Source: Paracoccus aminophilus JCM 7686
GTDB taxonomy: Bacteria > Pseudomonadota > Alphaproteobacteria > Rhodobacterales > Rhodobacteraceae
Length of the DNA: 64,000 nucleotides
Assembly: GCF_000444995.1 (NCBI RefSeq)
Contig: NC_022041.1
Location: forward strand, 2,330,001-2,394,000
Reading direction: 5' to 3'
Shown: positions 1 to 9,807 of the stretch, one piece after another
How the letters are laid out: the number at the start of each line of letters is the position of its first letter
Position numbering within the stretch: position 1 is the first letter of the stretch
Program-made: the position numbers and the translations under genes
The notes under the pieces: generated by a model
Told to the model about the DNA's origin: nothing
What the model saw: the letters and a program-made list of their open reading frames with translations, nothing else
Database searches by the model: none

Positions 1-109
1 AGCTGACGACCAACAGCAGCGAATTGATGCAGTGAACCGTGCCTGACCCTCCGGTGACCGGTCCCGCGCGGACCGGCATCCCGAGCGTCAGCAACGCAAG
101 GATCGCGAC

Positions 110-499
110 ATGGATATTCAGAACAGCTTCGACGGCATGCCGGATCGGCTTCCGCCTCCGACCGGCAACGGTGGCGCCGAGATCATGCGCAGCGCAGACC
201 GCAAGCGCCGCAAGGCCCCGCCTGTGAAGGAGACCGCAGAGGACCGCCAGCAGAGCGACCAAACCTATGGCATCGCCGCCGACGAGCTTCGGCAGTTTGT
301 CGAACAGTTCGAGCAGCTGGATGCGGAGAAGAAAGACCTGACCGAGCAGCAAAAGGAGCTGATGGCCGAGGCCAAAGCCCGCGGCTACGACACCAAGGTC
401 ATGCGCAAGGTCATCGCGCTGCGCAAGCGCGACAAGGACGATGTGGCCGAGGAAGAGGCCATTCTCGAAATGTACAAAGCAGCATTGGGAATGATGTGA
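110..499 (+). CDS. GapR-family (DUF2312) DNA-binding protein
   Basis: 129 aa. The C-terminal two thirds match the DUF2312/GapR family: ELRQFVEQFEQLDAEKKDL, then a KARGYDTKVMRKVIALRKR segment and an acidic end (EEAILEMYKAALGM). Known GapR proteins are coiled-coil, nucleoid-associated proteins that bind overtwisted AT-rich DNA; phages and plasmids of alphaproteobacteria carry copies. The N-terminal 50 residues are basic and low in complexity and lie outside the family core. AAGGA lies 8 bases before the ATG. The stop overlaps the next start (TGATG), so it is translationally linked to the sliding clamp gene. The context is a prophage replication module, so this is probably the phage copy rather than the host gapR. 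Confidence 0.8.
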   Translation: MDIQNSFDGMPDRLPPPTGNGGAEIMRSADRKRRKAPPVKETAEDRQQSDQTYGIAADELRQFVEQFEQLDAEKKDLTEQQKELMAEAKARGYDTKVMRKVIALRKRDKDDVAEEEAILEMYKAALGMM

Positions 500-1653
500 T
501 GAACGCTTTTTCCGAAGTCATCGCCGAGGCCGCGCCGGCCGCATCCGCAACCACCATCCGCTGCACGGTTGCAGATCTGCGCCGCGCCGTTTCCCTGGCT
601 GCGAGCGCGACCGAACGCTGGAATCACATCCCTGCCCTCGCGTGTCTCGCCTTTCACCCTGCGGCAGGCAAGCTCACGATCTGCGGCACCGACCTCGACC
701 GGCTGCTCTCCATCGACTGTCCCGCCGAATGCCTCGCGGAATTCGGCAGCTTTACCCTCGACGCTCGCCAGGTCTCCGCTCTGTTGCGCGGCGCGGAAGC
801 CAAGGAAATCGTCACCATCCAGCGCGAACCGGCAGACGCGGCCGGCGACGTTCTGTCCATCCAGCTCGGGCCGCTTACCATCAAGCGCCGCCAACTCATC
901 CCGATCGAGGACTGGCCGGTCATGGCCGAGATGGACGGTGAACACGAGGCGATCACGCTCCCGGAGGGTGCATTGCGCAAGGTGCTCGATACCTGCCGTC
1001 ATTGCATCTCCAGCGAGGAGACCCGCTATTACCTGAACGGGGTCTACATCCATGCGGTTGAGGGCCTGCTTGCGGGGGTCGCGACAGACGGGCATCGCCT
1101 CGCGCTTTGCTCTTCCGGCCATCAATGGCCGCTCGCGGCGCAAATCCTGCCGACGCGCGCGGTTGCAACCCTTGGAGCGCTGCTCACTGTCGGTGGCAGC
1201 AATCCGATCTCAGTCACCGGCTGGACCAAGCCGCGCATGAAGTTCGCGGGTGAAGGCTGGTCCCTGACAGTCAAGACGATCGACGGCACCTTTCCAGACT
1301 ACGATCGGGTCATACCGAAGCCCAACGGCGACAACTACAAGGGCCGTGCGGTTCTCGCACCGGCATTGTTTCGACGGATTCCGCCCGGCATCACCAGCGA
1401 GCGCCACGCCGCCGCAAGGCTCGATCTCGCCGAGCGCAAACTGTCGATCAGCGCACCGAGTGACGGCTTGGACGCTTCCCTTCCGATCGAAGCGGAGGGA
1501 GATATCGCGATTGGCTTCAACATGCGCTACTTGCGCGAATTCGCCCAGAACCACGGCACCATCCGTCTGCAGATCAACGGCAGCGGTGATGCCGCACTGA
1601 TCCATTCCGAGGATCCCGAGTTTCTTGGCGTCATCATGCCAATGCGGGTGTGA
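499..1653 (+). CDS. DNA polymerase III beta subunit-like sliding clamp (phage-encoded)
   Basis: 384 aa, close to the usual 366-380 aa of DnaN. It shows clamp-like segments in order: an N-terminal domain ending near LTICGTDLDRLLSIDC, a middle domain with YYLNGVYIHAVEG and GVATDGHRLALC (the conserved TDGHRLA motif), and a C-terminal domain ending in VIMPMRV, where the canonical end is LMPMRL. It would encircle DNA and tether a polymerase. The start is taken as the ATG at 499, which overlaps the TGA of the preceding gene; a GTG three bases earlier is possible. Its place beside phage-type genes and an integrase indicates a mobile-element clamp rather than the housekeeping dnaN. Confidence 0.85.
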   Translation: MNAFSEVIAEAAPAASATTIRCTVADLRRAVSLAASATERWNHIPALACLAFHPAAGKLTICGTDLDRLLSIDCPAECLAEFGSFTLDARQVSALLRGAEAKEIVTIQREPADAAGDVLSIQLGPLTIKRRQLIPIEDWPVMAEMDGEHEAITLPEGALRKVLDTCRHCISSEETRYYLNGVYIHAVEGLLAGVATDGHRLALCSSGHQWPLAAQILPTRAVATLGALLTVGGSNPISVTGWTKPRMKFAGEGWSLTVKTIDGTFPDYDRVIPKPNGDNYKGRAVLAPALFRRIPPGITSERHAAARLDLAERKLSISAPSDGLDASLPIEAEGDIAIGFNMRYLREFAQNHGTIRLQINGSGDAALIHSEDPEFLGVIMPMRV

Positions 1654-1655
1654 TC

Positions 1656-1913
1656 ATGACCGCCCACAAAGCCATCACCCATCGCGGTATCGAGATCGTG
1701 CTGCCCGAGGTCCCCGGCGCGCCGGTGACCTGGACGCATGATGAGAGCAACACGCATGGATTTGCCCGGAAAGTGGAGCACGCGATCTGTCAGATTAGCC
1801 ACTTTCTGGGGCCAGACCCGGAGTGCAGGGTTTGCCTCGGCACCGGAGCAGATGACTACACCGCGCTGGTCTATGTGCCGTGCCGTGTTTGCTATCCGGA
1901 GGCCAGGGAATGA
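1656..1913 (+). CDS. Small protein with paired CxxC motifs, unknown function
   Basis: 85 aa; I do not recognise the family. The C-terminal half has CRVCLGTGADD and, after a short strand, CRVCYPE. These two CxxC knuckles could bind one zinc ion in the manner of DnaJ-type or phage zinc ribbons. The ATG at 1656 is preferred over a GTG at 1650. The stop overlaps the next gene (ATGA at 1910), so it sits inside a tightly coupled phage operon. Confidence 0.6.
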   Translation: MTAHKAITHRGIEIVLPEVPGAPVTWTHDESNTHGFARKVEHAICQISHFLGPDPECRVCLGTGADDYTALVYVPCRVCYPEARE

Positions 1914-2605
1914 CGGGCACTCTCCGAATCCTGATCGGCTGCGAGACGTCTGGCATCGCTCGACGCGCCTTTGCGGCGCTTGGTCATGACGTCTGGTCCT
2001 GCGACATCGAGGCGGCAGAGGACGGCAGCAACAGGCATGTCCGCTGCGACATTCGCAACGGCATCCTGACCGAAGGATGGGATCTGCTTGCGGTCATGCA
2101 CCCGCCTTGCACACGGCTGTGCCGTTCTGGGCGGCGCTGGATGAGCGGCCCCGGCAAATGGTCCCCGCCCAAGCGCCTCCCGAAAGGGCGCAGCTGGAGC
2201 GACATGCGCCTCGAGTTCGAGGAAGGCGTTAGGATTTTCACCGCCTGCTGGACCGCGCCAATCAATCGGGTCGCGATCGAGAACCCGGAAATGAACGATC
2301 TCGCGCGCGACCGGATGCCTGCCGATCTGCCCGCGCCGCACATCGTACAGCCGCATTGGTTCGGACACCCAGAATATAAGGGCACAGGCTGGTATTTTCG
2401 TGGACTGCCAGAACTAGTCGCGACTGCGCCCCTGCCCGAGCCGGTGCGCGGATCGGATGAATGGAGGGCATGGAATCGGGTGCATCGGATGCCGCCGGGG
2501 CCGGAGCGCGCCCGCCTGCGCAGCCGATCCTATCCGGGGATGATGGAAGCCGCGGCGCACCAGTGGTGCCTCGGGGCCGTGGAAGAGATCAGGAGGACTG
2601 GGTGA
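1910..2605 (+). CDS. Phage SAM-dependent DNA methyltransferase-like protein
   Basis: 231 aa. It opens with RILIGCETSGIARRAFAALGHDVWSCDI, which looks like a Rossmann motif I followed by an acidic strand end. HPPCTRLC then occupies the place of the Pro-Cys motif of cytosine-5 methyltransferases, and NRVAIENPEM looks like the ENV/ENP motif. Proteins of this type in phages are usually annotated as DNA cytosine methyltransferase-like. It is shorter than true Dcm enzymes and I cannot identify a target-recognition domain, so activity is not assured. The start overlaps the preceding stop and its own stop overlaps the next ATG at 2605. Confidence 0.6.
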   Translation: MTGTLRILIGCETSGIARRAFAALGHDVWSCDIEAAEDGSNRHVRCDIRNGILTEGWDLLAVMHPPCTRLCRSGRRWMSGPGKWSPPKRLPKGRSWSDMRLEFEEGVRIFTACWTAPINRVAIENPEMNDLARDRMPADLPAPHIVQPHWFGHPEYKGTGWYFRGLPELVATAPLPEPVRGSDEWRAWNRVHRMPPGPERARLRSRSYPGMMEAAAHQWCLGAVEEIRRTG

Positions 2606-2841
2606 TGGGAGTCTACCTTCGCTATTCAGCTGTAGCCTCTCGGCTTGGGATCAGCACGACCATGTTTTACTCCCGCCGCTCGGCAATGGAAGCAGAGGGG
2701 TTTCCGAAGCCTGACCCCATTTTTCGTCGCTACCACGGCGATGACGTTGAGGCATGGATCAAGGCTCGCAGAAAGGTGGCTGACTCTGATAATTTAGCTG
2801 CCAGCGTCGAAGATGCTGAAATCAACTTCTCGGCGCTGTAA
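2605..2841 (+). CDS. Small HTH protein, excisionase/AlpA-like
   Basis: 78 aa. YLRYSAVASRLGISTTMFYSR is a MerR/AlpA-type helix-turn-helix, followed by GFPKPDPIFRRYHGDDVEAWI, the wing and final helix typical of excisionase/AlpA-type proteins. It lies directly before the integrase and overlaps the methylase stop by one base. The likely role is directionality factor or repressor for the adjacent recombinase, inferred from position and fold. The start at 2605 removes a longer, poorly supported N-terminal extension. Confidence 0.6.
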   Translation: MGVYLRYSAVASRLGISTTMFYSRRSAMEAEGFPKPDPIFRRYHGDDVEAWIKARRKVADSDNLAASVEDAEINFSAL

Positions 2842-2862
2842 CCGCAATCATTGGAGGGTGAA

Positions 2863-4044
2863 ATGCTTTTCAAAGACGCATTGAGGGACGGGAGCGATCC
2901 ACACTATGCGCCATGCACCGGCGTGTCTCGTGGCATCCTGTATTGGAAATGTCCGAAGAAATACCGCGACCAGGGCTACCAGCCCACGAGCATCAAGCTT
3001 GGTCGCGTTGGCGAATCCGACGGGCTCAACATGGCTCGAGAGGCCCGCCGACTCACCGTCGCTATGCTTGAAAGCCTAGAGCGGCCAACCCACGCCACCG
3101 GCACATGGAGTTGGCTCATTCATCGTTATGAGACTGACGAGTTCTCCCCGTTCCATCGGCTTAAGGCAAACTCTCGGAAATCCTACCAGGAGCAGCTCGA
3201 TCGATGGAAGCCGGTGATCGGTAAAGTCCGGATTGGCGCTCTGACCTATGAAAAGATCTCGGCAATCGAAACCGGGATGCGTGGGAAAGGTAGATCAACC
3301 AGCTACATCCATCGGATGATGTCGATGCTTCGGATACTTGCTGGCTATGGGAAAGCCCTGCGCGTTGGCGAGGCGAGAGACGTCGCCGATACGCTGTCAG
3401 AAATGCGCTTCAGCTCGCCACCGCGCCGAACGGCGAAAGTAACCAGAGACCAGATCGAAGCGATCATCGCGGCCGCTGATAGCCGAGGTTTGTACTCCTT
3501 CTCGCTCGGCATCTTGATCCAGTGGACGTACATGCTCCGAGCAGTCGATGTCCGAGGTCAATGGCTACCTGATGACGGAAGCGAAGGAGGCATCATCCGC
3601 GACGGCAAACGCTGGCAGGACGGCCTGACATGGGACATGTTTGCCCCCGATCTTTCTCACTTCGAGAAGGTGATCAGCAAAACCCGCAAGTCCATGCCAG
3701 AGCCATTCCGGTTTGACATCACACCGGAAGTTGCCGCGCGCCTCAGCCGCATCGATCCGACCAAGCGCATTGGTCCAGTTGTCGTCTCAAACCTCGGCCT
3801 GCCCTACATGGAAGAGACATGGCGCACGACCTTTGCTCGGATTCGGGATCGGCTTGATCTGCCGAAAAACCTCTGGGCGATGGACATTCGATCAGGCGCG
3901 ATCTCTGAGGCCCGTGACCTTGGTGCGGATCCGTTCAGTATCCGCGATGCAGCCCAACACGCCAACCTCAAGACGACCGATCGCTATATGAGAGGCAAAT
4001 CCGAGAGCGCAGCCAAGATAGTAAAACTGCGGACCCGGCAATAA
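2863..4044 (+). CDS. Tyrosine recombinase / prophage integrase
   Basis: 393 aa. The core-binding domain covers about residues 90-190 and the catalytic domain about 200-393. The first catalytic Arg is likely in YMLRAVDVRG. The box II region reads WAMDIRSGAIS, with Asp in place of the usual His of HxxR, and the C-terminal motif AQHANLKTTDRYM supplies the His and the nucleophilic Tyr. GGAGGGTGAA directly before the ATG at 2863 fixes the start; a TTG at 2851 is less likely. It is the last gene of the prophage module and reads towards the chromosomal junction, as expected when the attachment site flanks int. Confidence 0.88.
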   Translation: MLFKDALRDGSDPHYAPCTGVSRGILYWKCPKKYRDQGYQPTSIKLGRVGESDGLNMAREARRLTVAMLESLERPTHATGTWSWLIHRYETDEFSPFHRLKANSRKSYQEQLDRWKPVIGKVRIGALTYEKISAIETGMRGKGRSTSYIHRMMSMLRILAGYGKALRVGEARDVADTLSEMRFSSPPRRTAKVTRDQIEAIIAAADSRGLYSFSLGILIQWTYMLRAVDVRGQWLPDDGSEGGIIRDGKRWQDGLTWDMFAPDLSHFEKVISKTRKSMPEPFRFDITPEVAARLSRIDPTKRIGPVVVSNLGLPYMEETWRTTFARIRDRLDLPKNLWAMDIRSGAISEARDLGADPFSIRDAAQHANLKTTDRYMRGKSESAAKIVKLRTRQ

Positions 4045-4106
4045 AATCACGTTTCAACGCCGTCTATCAACATACTGACTATAAAAGATAATTCTTTCGC
4101 GTCGCC
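4045..4106. other. Prophage/chromosome junction (attachment-site side of int)
   Basis: Between the integrase stop and the truncated lyase gene lie about 60 AT-richer bases, including CATACTGACTATAAAAGATAA. The host reading frame stops abruptly at 4107-4109. The att core should lie here or in the first bases of the lyase gene, but the other junction is outside the window, so the core repeat cannot be defined. Confidence 0.4.
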
Positions 4107-5456
4107 TTAATGGAACATCTGGCCGTCCGGCGGCAGCATGATCGCGCTCGCGATCCCATCGAGCTGGAATTCGATATCGCTGATATTCAGCCGGTCGATG
4201 CGCTGAAGCCCCGAGAAATCAAGCGCATAGGCATAGCGGTGAAAGGCAAAGTTCCGGGTCGCCGCGCCGCCGAACATGCCTTGCGACAGTGTCAAGGTGC
4301 CCGCGCCGACGTTTTTGGCGCGGACATAGACCTCGCGGCCGACGCCCGCTCCGACCACGCGCGCGCCGACCTCGATATTGGCGACATTGGCGACATTCGA
4401 CAGGATATTGCTGCGCACCGGATCATAGGTCCCGGTCGAGGTCACCACCCGCGTGTCCCAGGCCGAACTCGCGACCACGCCGATCTGGCCATTGGTGATC
4501 AGGCGACGGTTCGAGAAACTGCCGAGACCCGGCGCGATCTCGGCAACATTGATCGGCTCGACCAGATCGACGCGGCGCCCGCAAAGGTCCAGCGTGGTGT
4601 GGTCGGTATAGCCGAAAAGCGCCTGAAGCGCGCGCTTGAACCCCTCGGTCTCATCGCCGAAGGCGCTGGCATAGGTTGGGAAATCGAAACGCCCCTGCAA
4701 GGCCAGCCGGGCCGTGCGCGGCATCGAGAGCCTGCCCTTGAAGCGCACCGGCGCGTTGAGCGACAGCGACGAGGCGATGCGATAGACCCCTTCCGGGACG
4801 ACGATCTCGCCGCCCGCCGCCGCCTGATCGGCCGCGACGAAGGCCGCGCGGTCATCGGTCACCCCGTCACCAACCGCGCCGAAATCGCGCACATCGACCC
4901 AATCGAGCATCTGCGGCAGGAAAGCCGAGGTGACATCCTCGATCAGGAAATTCTCGATCCGGACCGAGCCATTGTTGTCACCGATCAGGTCCAGCCCGAA
5001 ATGGCCGAAAACCGCGCTCCGCCCCCACACCAGATCGACGCCGTCGCGCTTGCCGCTGCCGACAATCGCCGAGACCTCGATCACATCGCCATAGCCCACC
5101 GGCGTCTCGACCGGGCCGGTCAGCGGCAGCCCGCCAAGCGCCGCGCCATTCGAGCCAAGCGCCGTGCCCGCAATCCGCACCTTGGGCAGATTGCCCGCGA
5201 TCACCTTGATCCGGGTCGAGATGCGCAGATAGGTGCCGGGCTGCAATGGTGTGCGCCGCATATAGCGCAGCGAGGTTGGCTCAGCTTGCTTGAGGATTTC
5301 GAGGCAGGTGCCGAAATCTTCATCCGCCGGAACCACAGCCGCATTGGCCTGTCCCGCCCAGCTCGGTGTGCCGGGCAGGCCGGTGGTGCGTGACCACAGC
5401 CCCAAACCCTTGTTGAAAGCCTGCGGTATCAGTGCCGAATTGCCCGAAATGGCCAT
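4107..5456 (-). pseudogene. Pectate-lyase-superfamily (GH28-related) protein, probably 3'-truncated
   Basis: 449 aa remain. The central motif VRDFGAVGDGVTDDRAAFVA is the pectate lyase_3/GH28-type opening of a right-handed beta-helix, followed by EIVVPEGVYRI. The frame then ends at DGQMFH plus stop, still within beta-helix-type sequence and directly at the prophage border. I expect the family to continue for a few hundred more residues, so the end was probably cut off by integration, with the stop supplied by phage DNA. The start at 5456 has AAGGGGAG seven bases upstream; a longer start at 5522 lacks support. Substrate is unknown; tail-fibre or exopolysaccharide-related roles are possible. Confidence 0.6.
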
Positions 5457-5579
5457 GCCGTTCTCCCCTTGCTTGGCCACCCCGCGGGGGCCGATGCGAT
5501 GGGGGAAAACTGGCAAGGCCAAATTAACCGGCTGTTAACTATGCGCGCGCCGCAACAGCCGCGCGCGCAACGTAAAGGC

Positions 5580-7160
5580 TCAGGCGGCGAGCTCGCCCGC
5601 GAGCGCCCGCTCGATCAGCGCGCGGGTTTCCGCGACGCCGTAAAGCGCAATGAAACCGCCGAAACGCGGCCCCTGATCGGCGCCCAGCAGCACCTGATAA
5701 AGCGCCTGGAACCAGTCTTTCATCGGCTCGAACTGATGCTCGCGCCCAATGGCAAAGACCATGGTTTGCAGCTCTTCGGCGTCGTTTCCGCCTTCCCAAG
5801 CCGCCAGACGACCGGCGAGATCCTCCATCGCGCGCCGCTCTTGCTCGGTCGGCAGACGGAAGCTGCGGGTCGGCGCCACGAAATCGGTGAAATAGCGCAC
5901 CGCGAATTCGGCAGCCGCGTCGAGGCTCGGGTTCTTTTCCGGGCTCGCCTCGGGCGCATAGCGGTTGATAAAGCCCCAAAGCCCGGTCTTGTCCTTGGCG
6001 CCAGCGACCGAAGCGAGGTTCAGCAGCATCTGGAACGGCACCACCAGATCGGATTCCGGCACATTGCCGCCATGGATATGCCAGACCGGATTCGCCAGCT
6101 GTTGCTCGGGCGTCTGGGTCGGATAGGCGCGCAGCTGCTGGTGATATTCGTCCACCGCTTTCGGGATCACATCGAAATGCATCCGCTTGGCGGTTTTGGG
6201 CTTTTGATACATGAAATAGCTGAGGCTTTCGGTCGCCGCATAGGTCAGCCATTCGTCGATCGAGAGCCCGTTGCCCTTGGATTTCGAGATCTTCTGACCG
6301 TCTTGATCCAGGAACAGCTCATAGGTGAAATGGTCGGGCTTCTTGCCGCCCAGGATCTCGCAGATCGCGTCATAGATCGGCGTATTGGTCGAGTGATCCT
6401 TGCCATACATCTCGAAATCGACGTCGAGCGCGGCCCAACGCGCGCCGAAATCGGGCTTCCACTGCAGCTTCACATTGCCGCCGGTGACCGAGAGCGTGGT
6501 CTCGGTGCCGTCCTCGTCGTCAAAGGTGATCGTGCCATTTTTGGCATCGACCTGTTTGATCGGCACATAGAGCACGCGGCCCGAAATCGGGCTGATCGGC
6601 AGGAAGCAGGAATAGCTCTGCTGGCGCTCTTCGCGCAAGGACGCGAGCATGACTTCCATGATCGCGTCATATTTCTCGGCGGCCTTCAGCAGGGTCGCGT
6701 CGAAACGGCCCGATTTGTAGAAATCGGTGGCCGAGATGAATTCATATTCAAAGCCGAACGTGTCCAGAAAGCGGCGCAGCATGGCGTTGTTGTGGTCGCC
6801 AAAGCTCGGATATTCCTCGAACGGATCGGGGACCGAGGTCAGCGGCTTCTGGATATTGGCTTTGAGCAGCTCTTGATTCGGCACGTTCTCGGGAACTTTG
6901 CGCATCCCGTCGAGATCGTCCGAGAACACGAAGAGCCGCGTCGGAATGTCCGAGATCAGTTCAAAGGCGCGGCGCACCATCGTCGTGCGCGCAACTTCGC
7001 CGAAGGTGCCGATATGGGGCAGACCCGAGGGACCATAGCCGGTCTCGAAGAGGACATAGCCCTTTTCGGGGTCCTTCTTCTCATAGCGTTTCAGCACGCG
7101 GCGGGCCTCTTCAAACGGCCAGGCCTTGGAATTCATCGCGGCATCACGCAGAGCGGTCAT
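5580..7160 (-). CDS. lysS: Lysine--tRNA ligase, class I
   Basis: 526 aa. It is the class I (Rossmann-fold) LysRS found in archaea and many alphaproteobacteria, unrelated to the class II enzyme of E. coli. The HIGH-type motif is in [10 protein letters not shown] near the N-terminus and the KMSKS-type motif is QKISKSKGN near residue 295. It charges tRNA-Lys with lysine using ATP. The length is normal for the family. It diverges from the TerB gene with an 88-base shared upstream region. Confidence 0.95.
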   Translation of the reverse strand: MTALRDAAMNSKAWPFEEARRVLKRYEKKDPEKGYVLFETGYGPSGLPHIGTFGEVARTTMVRRAFELISDIPTRLFVFSDDLDGMRKVPENVPNQELLKANIQKPLTSVPDPFEEYPSFGDHNNAMLRRFLDTFGFEYEFISATDFYKSGRFDATLLKAAEKYDAIMEVMLASLREERQQSYSCFLPISPISGRVLYVPIKQVDAKNGTITFDDEDGTETTLSVTGGNVKLQWKPDFGARWAALDVDFEMYGKDHSTNTPIYDAICEILGGKKPDHFTYELFLDQDGQKISKSKGNGLSIDEWLTYAATESLSYFMYQKPKTAKRMHFDVIPKAVDEYHQQLRAYPTQTPEQQLANPVWHIHGGNVPESDLVVPFQMLLNLASVAGAKDKTGLWGFINRYAPEASPEKNPSLDAAAEFAVRYFTDFVAPTRSFRLPTEQERRAMEDLAGRLAAWEGGNDAEELQTMVFAIGREHQFEPMKDWFQALYQVLLGADQGPRFGGFIALYGVAETRALIERALAGELAA

Positions 7161-7248
7161 GTTGAGTCTCCATCACTAACCTGTCTCCCGTATTGAAACC
7201 CGCCGTTATCGTCAATAATTGCAGTGAAACCCAATAAGGAAACATGAC

Positions 7249-7671
7249 ATGACGTTGGATCTGCCCTCTTTCTCGGCCTGCGACGCGCTCGTGGCAGTGA
7301 TGGTGGCAGTCTCGGCCTCCGATGAGAACATCCGCACGGCCGAGCTGATTGCAATCGAACGCATGGTCAATCATACGCCGGTCTTCGCCCGCTATGACAT
7401 CGACCGGATGCGCGCGATCTCACAGACCGTCCTCACGCTCTTCGAGGAAGAAGACGGGCTGGATGCGCTGTTCGGCCTGATCCGCGACGCTTTGCCGGAA
7501 CATCTGTTCGACACCGCCTATGTGTTGGCCTGCGATGTCGCGGCCTCGGACGGGCGCTCGGGCGAGGTCGAGGCGCAGATGCTGGCCGAGATCCGGCTGC
7601 AACTGAGCATCGACCGCCTTCATGCCGCGGCGATCGAAATGTCAGCCCGCGCCCGCCACCGCCTGCTCTGA
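7249..7671 (+). CDS. TerB-family protein
   Basis: 140 aa, all-helical. It shows the TerB/DUF533-like pattern of two acidic helical repeats (ALVAVMVAVSASDENI and AYVLACDVAASDGRSGEVEAQM), where paired acidic residues are thought to bind divalent metal. The family was first linked to tellurite resistance, but many members sit alone and have no known role. AAGGA lies just upstream of the ATG. The 3' end overlaps the 3' end of the convergent carboxypeptidase gene by 30 bases. Confidence 0.8.
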   Translation: MTLDLPSFSACDALVAVMVAVSASDENIRTAELIAIERMVNHTPVFARYDIDRMRAISQTVLTLFEEEDGLDALFGLIRDALPEHLFDTAYVLACDVAASDGRSGEVEAQMLAEIRLQLSIDRLHAAAIEMSARARHRLL

Positions 7672-9162
7672 GATCGGCGCAGAGCCCGGCGCGGTGCGTC
7701 CCGCACCCGCCAGCCAATGCTCGATCAGCCCCTGTTGCAGCGCCTTCGAGCGCCGCGTCCAGTTGAGCACGCCCTCGGGCCGCTCGCGGCCTTCCGTGGC
7801 CGCCCGGCGGCTTTCGTCGCCGGTCAGGATGGCGAAACAGATCTGCGGCCCGGCGCCCTGCTGGGCATAGCCCGCAAGGTTCGAGACGAAGTTCAGCGTG
7901 CCGGTCTTGGCATCGACGCGCACCGGGCTCGCCTTGACCGGTTTGCCCTCGGCATCGCGCAAGGCGATATGCTTCATCAAGACCTGCAAGCCCTGCGCCC
8001 GGCCCGGCCCGGCGGCCATTTCCGCCATCATCCGCGCAGTGACGCGGTTGTCGGGCGCCAGCCCCGAATGGTCGCGGAACGAAAAGGGCCCGGAAATCCC
8101 CTGCCCGCGCAGCCAGCTTTCCATCTCGGCGGCAGAGGTGCGCAGGCTGGGCTGGCGGCTCGCGCTTAGCCCGACGATCTCGGCGGTCAGATTGTTCGAA
8201 TATTCCATCATCCGCACCAGAAGCTCCTGCAGCGGCGCCGAGCTGCGGCTGGCGATTTCCTCGCCCGGCGGCAGATCGGTGATGATCTCGGCGGCAGGCA
8301 GGTTCAGCCCCTCGGCGCGGCAGAGCGTCTGGAAGACATCGGCGGCATAAAGCTCGGGGTTGCGCACCGGCAACCAGCGGCTGCCATCCTTGCCCATCGC
8401 CGATTTGGCCACGGTCCAGTTTTCGCGGCCCTCGGCGGCGCTATAGGTGAAAATCGGCTGGGCGCGGTCGGCCACCGTCGCCGAAATCGTGTAAGAGGGT
8501 GGCGAGAGCCGCGAGCCCCGCGCCTCCATCGCCAAAGTATAGCCCTTGTCGCTGCGCTTCCAGCCCAGATGGACCCGGTTGAAGTTCAGGATGATCCCCG
8601 AAATCGTCGGATTATAGGCCAGATGCACGGCCTGACCGGGCGAGATCTCGGAGACATGGGGCAGCGCGCCGCCCCAGACCGCAAAGCGGCGCGGCGCCGG
8701 TCGTCCCGCGGCTTTCTCGGCCGCAGCCGCCGCTTTGGCCAGCGTGCCCAAGCCATCGGTGTCGAGTTCTGGATCGCCGCCACCGGCAAGGATCAGCAGA
8801 TCGCCCGCGCGGATGACGCGGGTGCGGTAGCGGTGATCCGGCCCCAGCCGGGCCAGCGCATAAAGCGCGGTCACCGCCTTCAGCGTGCTCGCGGGCGCAA
8901 GCGGCAGATCGGGCTCGCGCGCGTCGATCAACCGCCCGGTCGCCGGGTCAAGTGCCGCATAGGCCACGACCGCGCCCAGCTTGGCCTTCGCGATCAGCGC
9001 CTCGGGGTCCAGCGGGGTCGCCGCACGCGCAGGCGCCGCAGCGGCGGTCCCGCCGTCTGTGGCGGGGCGCGCCTTGGGGCGGGGATTGGCCAGCGCAAGC
9101 GCCGGAAGCGAGCCCGCAGCCAGCAGTCCCAGCAGCAGCGAACGACGCGAGAGATCGGACAT
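7642..9162 (-). CDS. dacB: D-alanyl-D-alanine carboxypeptidase/endopeptidase (PBP4 family)
   Basis: 506 aa with a Tat-like signal (LSRRSLLLGLLAAGSLPALALA), so it is periplasmic. The active-site motifs are in order: SxxK in APASTLKAVTALYAL, SxN in MEYSNNLTAE and KTG in DAKTGTLNF, with the large insertion between the first two that marks class C (PBP4) enzymes. It trims or hydrolyses peptidoglycan cross-links. It begins four bases after nadD, suggesting an operon nadD-dacB. The linker after the signal is Ala/Pro-rich. Confidence 0.9.
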   Translation of the reverse strand: MSDLSRRSLLLGLLAAGSLPALALANPRPKARPATDGGTAAAAPARAATPLDPEALIAKAKLGAVVAYAALDPATGRLIDAREPDLPLAPASTLKAVTALYALARLGPDHRYRTRVIRAGDLLILAGGGDPELDTDGLGTLAKAAAAAEKAAGRPAPRRFAVWGGALPHVSEISPGQAVHLAYNPTISGIILNFNRVHLGWKRSDKGYTLAMEARGSRLSPPSYTISATVADRAQPIFTYSAAEGRENWTVAKSAMGKDGSRWLPVRNPELYAADVFQTLCRAEGLNLPAAEIITDLPPGEEIASRSSAPLQELLVRMMEYSNNLTAEIVGLSASRQPSLRTSAAEMESWLRGQGISGPFSFRDHSGLAPDNRVTARMMAEMAAGPGRAQGLQVLMKHIALRDAEGKPVKASPVRVDAKTGTLNFVSNLAGYAQQGAGPQICFAILTGDESRRAATEGRERPEGVLNWTRRSKALQQGLIEHWLAGAGRTAPGSAPISEQAVAGAG

Positions 9163-9166
9163 GTCT

Positions 9167-9778
9167 CTACCTTTTGCTATCAGCGCAACGACGCTCGGCC
9201 CTGATGGCAGTTGAGGAAAGCGAATTGAGCGGCACGTTGATCAACACCCAAGCCGGGGGATTGGCAAGAGGCAGAAGCTGCGCTTCGCTCTCGGGCAGCC
9301 GGTTGCGCCAGAGCTTGCGCGCCGCCACCGAAAAGCGGGCGGGCATCCGCCAATCAGGCCGGGCGATGACGCCGATCGGCACGCGCGCGGCGATCTCTTG
9401 CCAGCGGCCCCAGCTGTGAAACTGCACGAGATTGTCGGCCCCCATCAGCCAGACGAAATGCACGCCGGGATAGATCTTCTGCAAACCCGCGATCGTGTCG
9501 GCGGTCACCCTTGTGCCCAGCTGCGCCTCAAGGCCGGTGACGATGACGCGCGGATCCTCCATGATGCGACGCGCCTCGGTGATCCGGGTGTCCAAAGGGG
9601 CAGGCCCGCGCGTTTTCAGGGGGTTGCCCGGGCTGACCAGCCACCAGATCCGATCGAGACCGAAGCGGCGCAGCGCCATTTCAGTGATATGGACATGGCC
9701 GGCATGAGCGGGATCGAACGAGCCTCCCAGCAGACCGATCCGCATCCCGGGAACCGCGATGGGAAAGCCCTCTCTCAT
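9167..9778 (-). CDS. nadD: Nicotinate-nucleotide adenylyltransferase
   Basis: 203 aa from the ATG at 9778. [16 protein letters not shown] is the nucleotidyltransferase GGSFDPxHxGH signature and SLSSTAIR near the C-terminus is the matching ISSTxxR motif. It converts nicotinate mononucleotide and ATP to deamido-NAD in NAD synthesis. Family members are about 190-220 aa, which supports this start over one 41 codons upstream that would overlap opgC. It is followed closely by dacB. Confidence 0.93.
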   Translation of the reverse strand: MREGFPIAVPGMRIGLLGGSFDPAHAGHVHITEMALRRFGLDRIWWLVSPGNPLKTRGPAPLDTRITEARRIMEDPRVIVTGLEAQLGTRVTADTIAGLQKIYPGVHFVWLMGADNLVQFHSWGRWQEIAARVPIGVIARPDWRMPARFSVAARKLWRNRLPESEAQLLPLANPPAWVLINVPLNSLSSTAIRAERRCADSKR

Positions 9779-9807
9779 CCCCGCCCCTTTCCGCTCGTCC
9801 TTGGCAT

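Noticed and set aside
4110..5393. Long plus-strand open frame of 427 aa
   Set aside because: It is the mirror of the pectate-lyase-like gene on the minus strand; its composition is Arg/Asp/Ala-rich with no family features.
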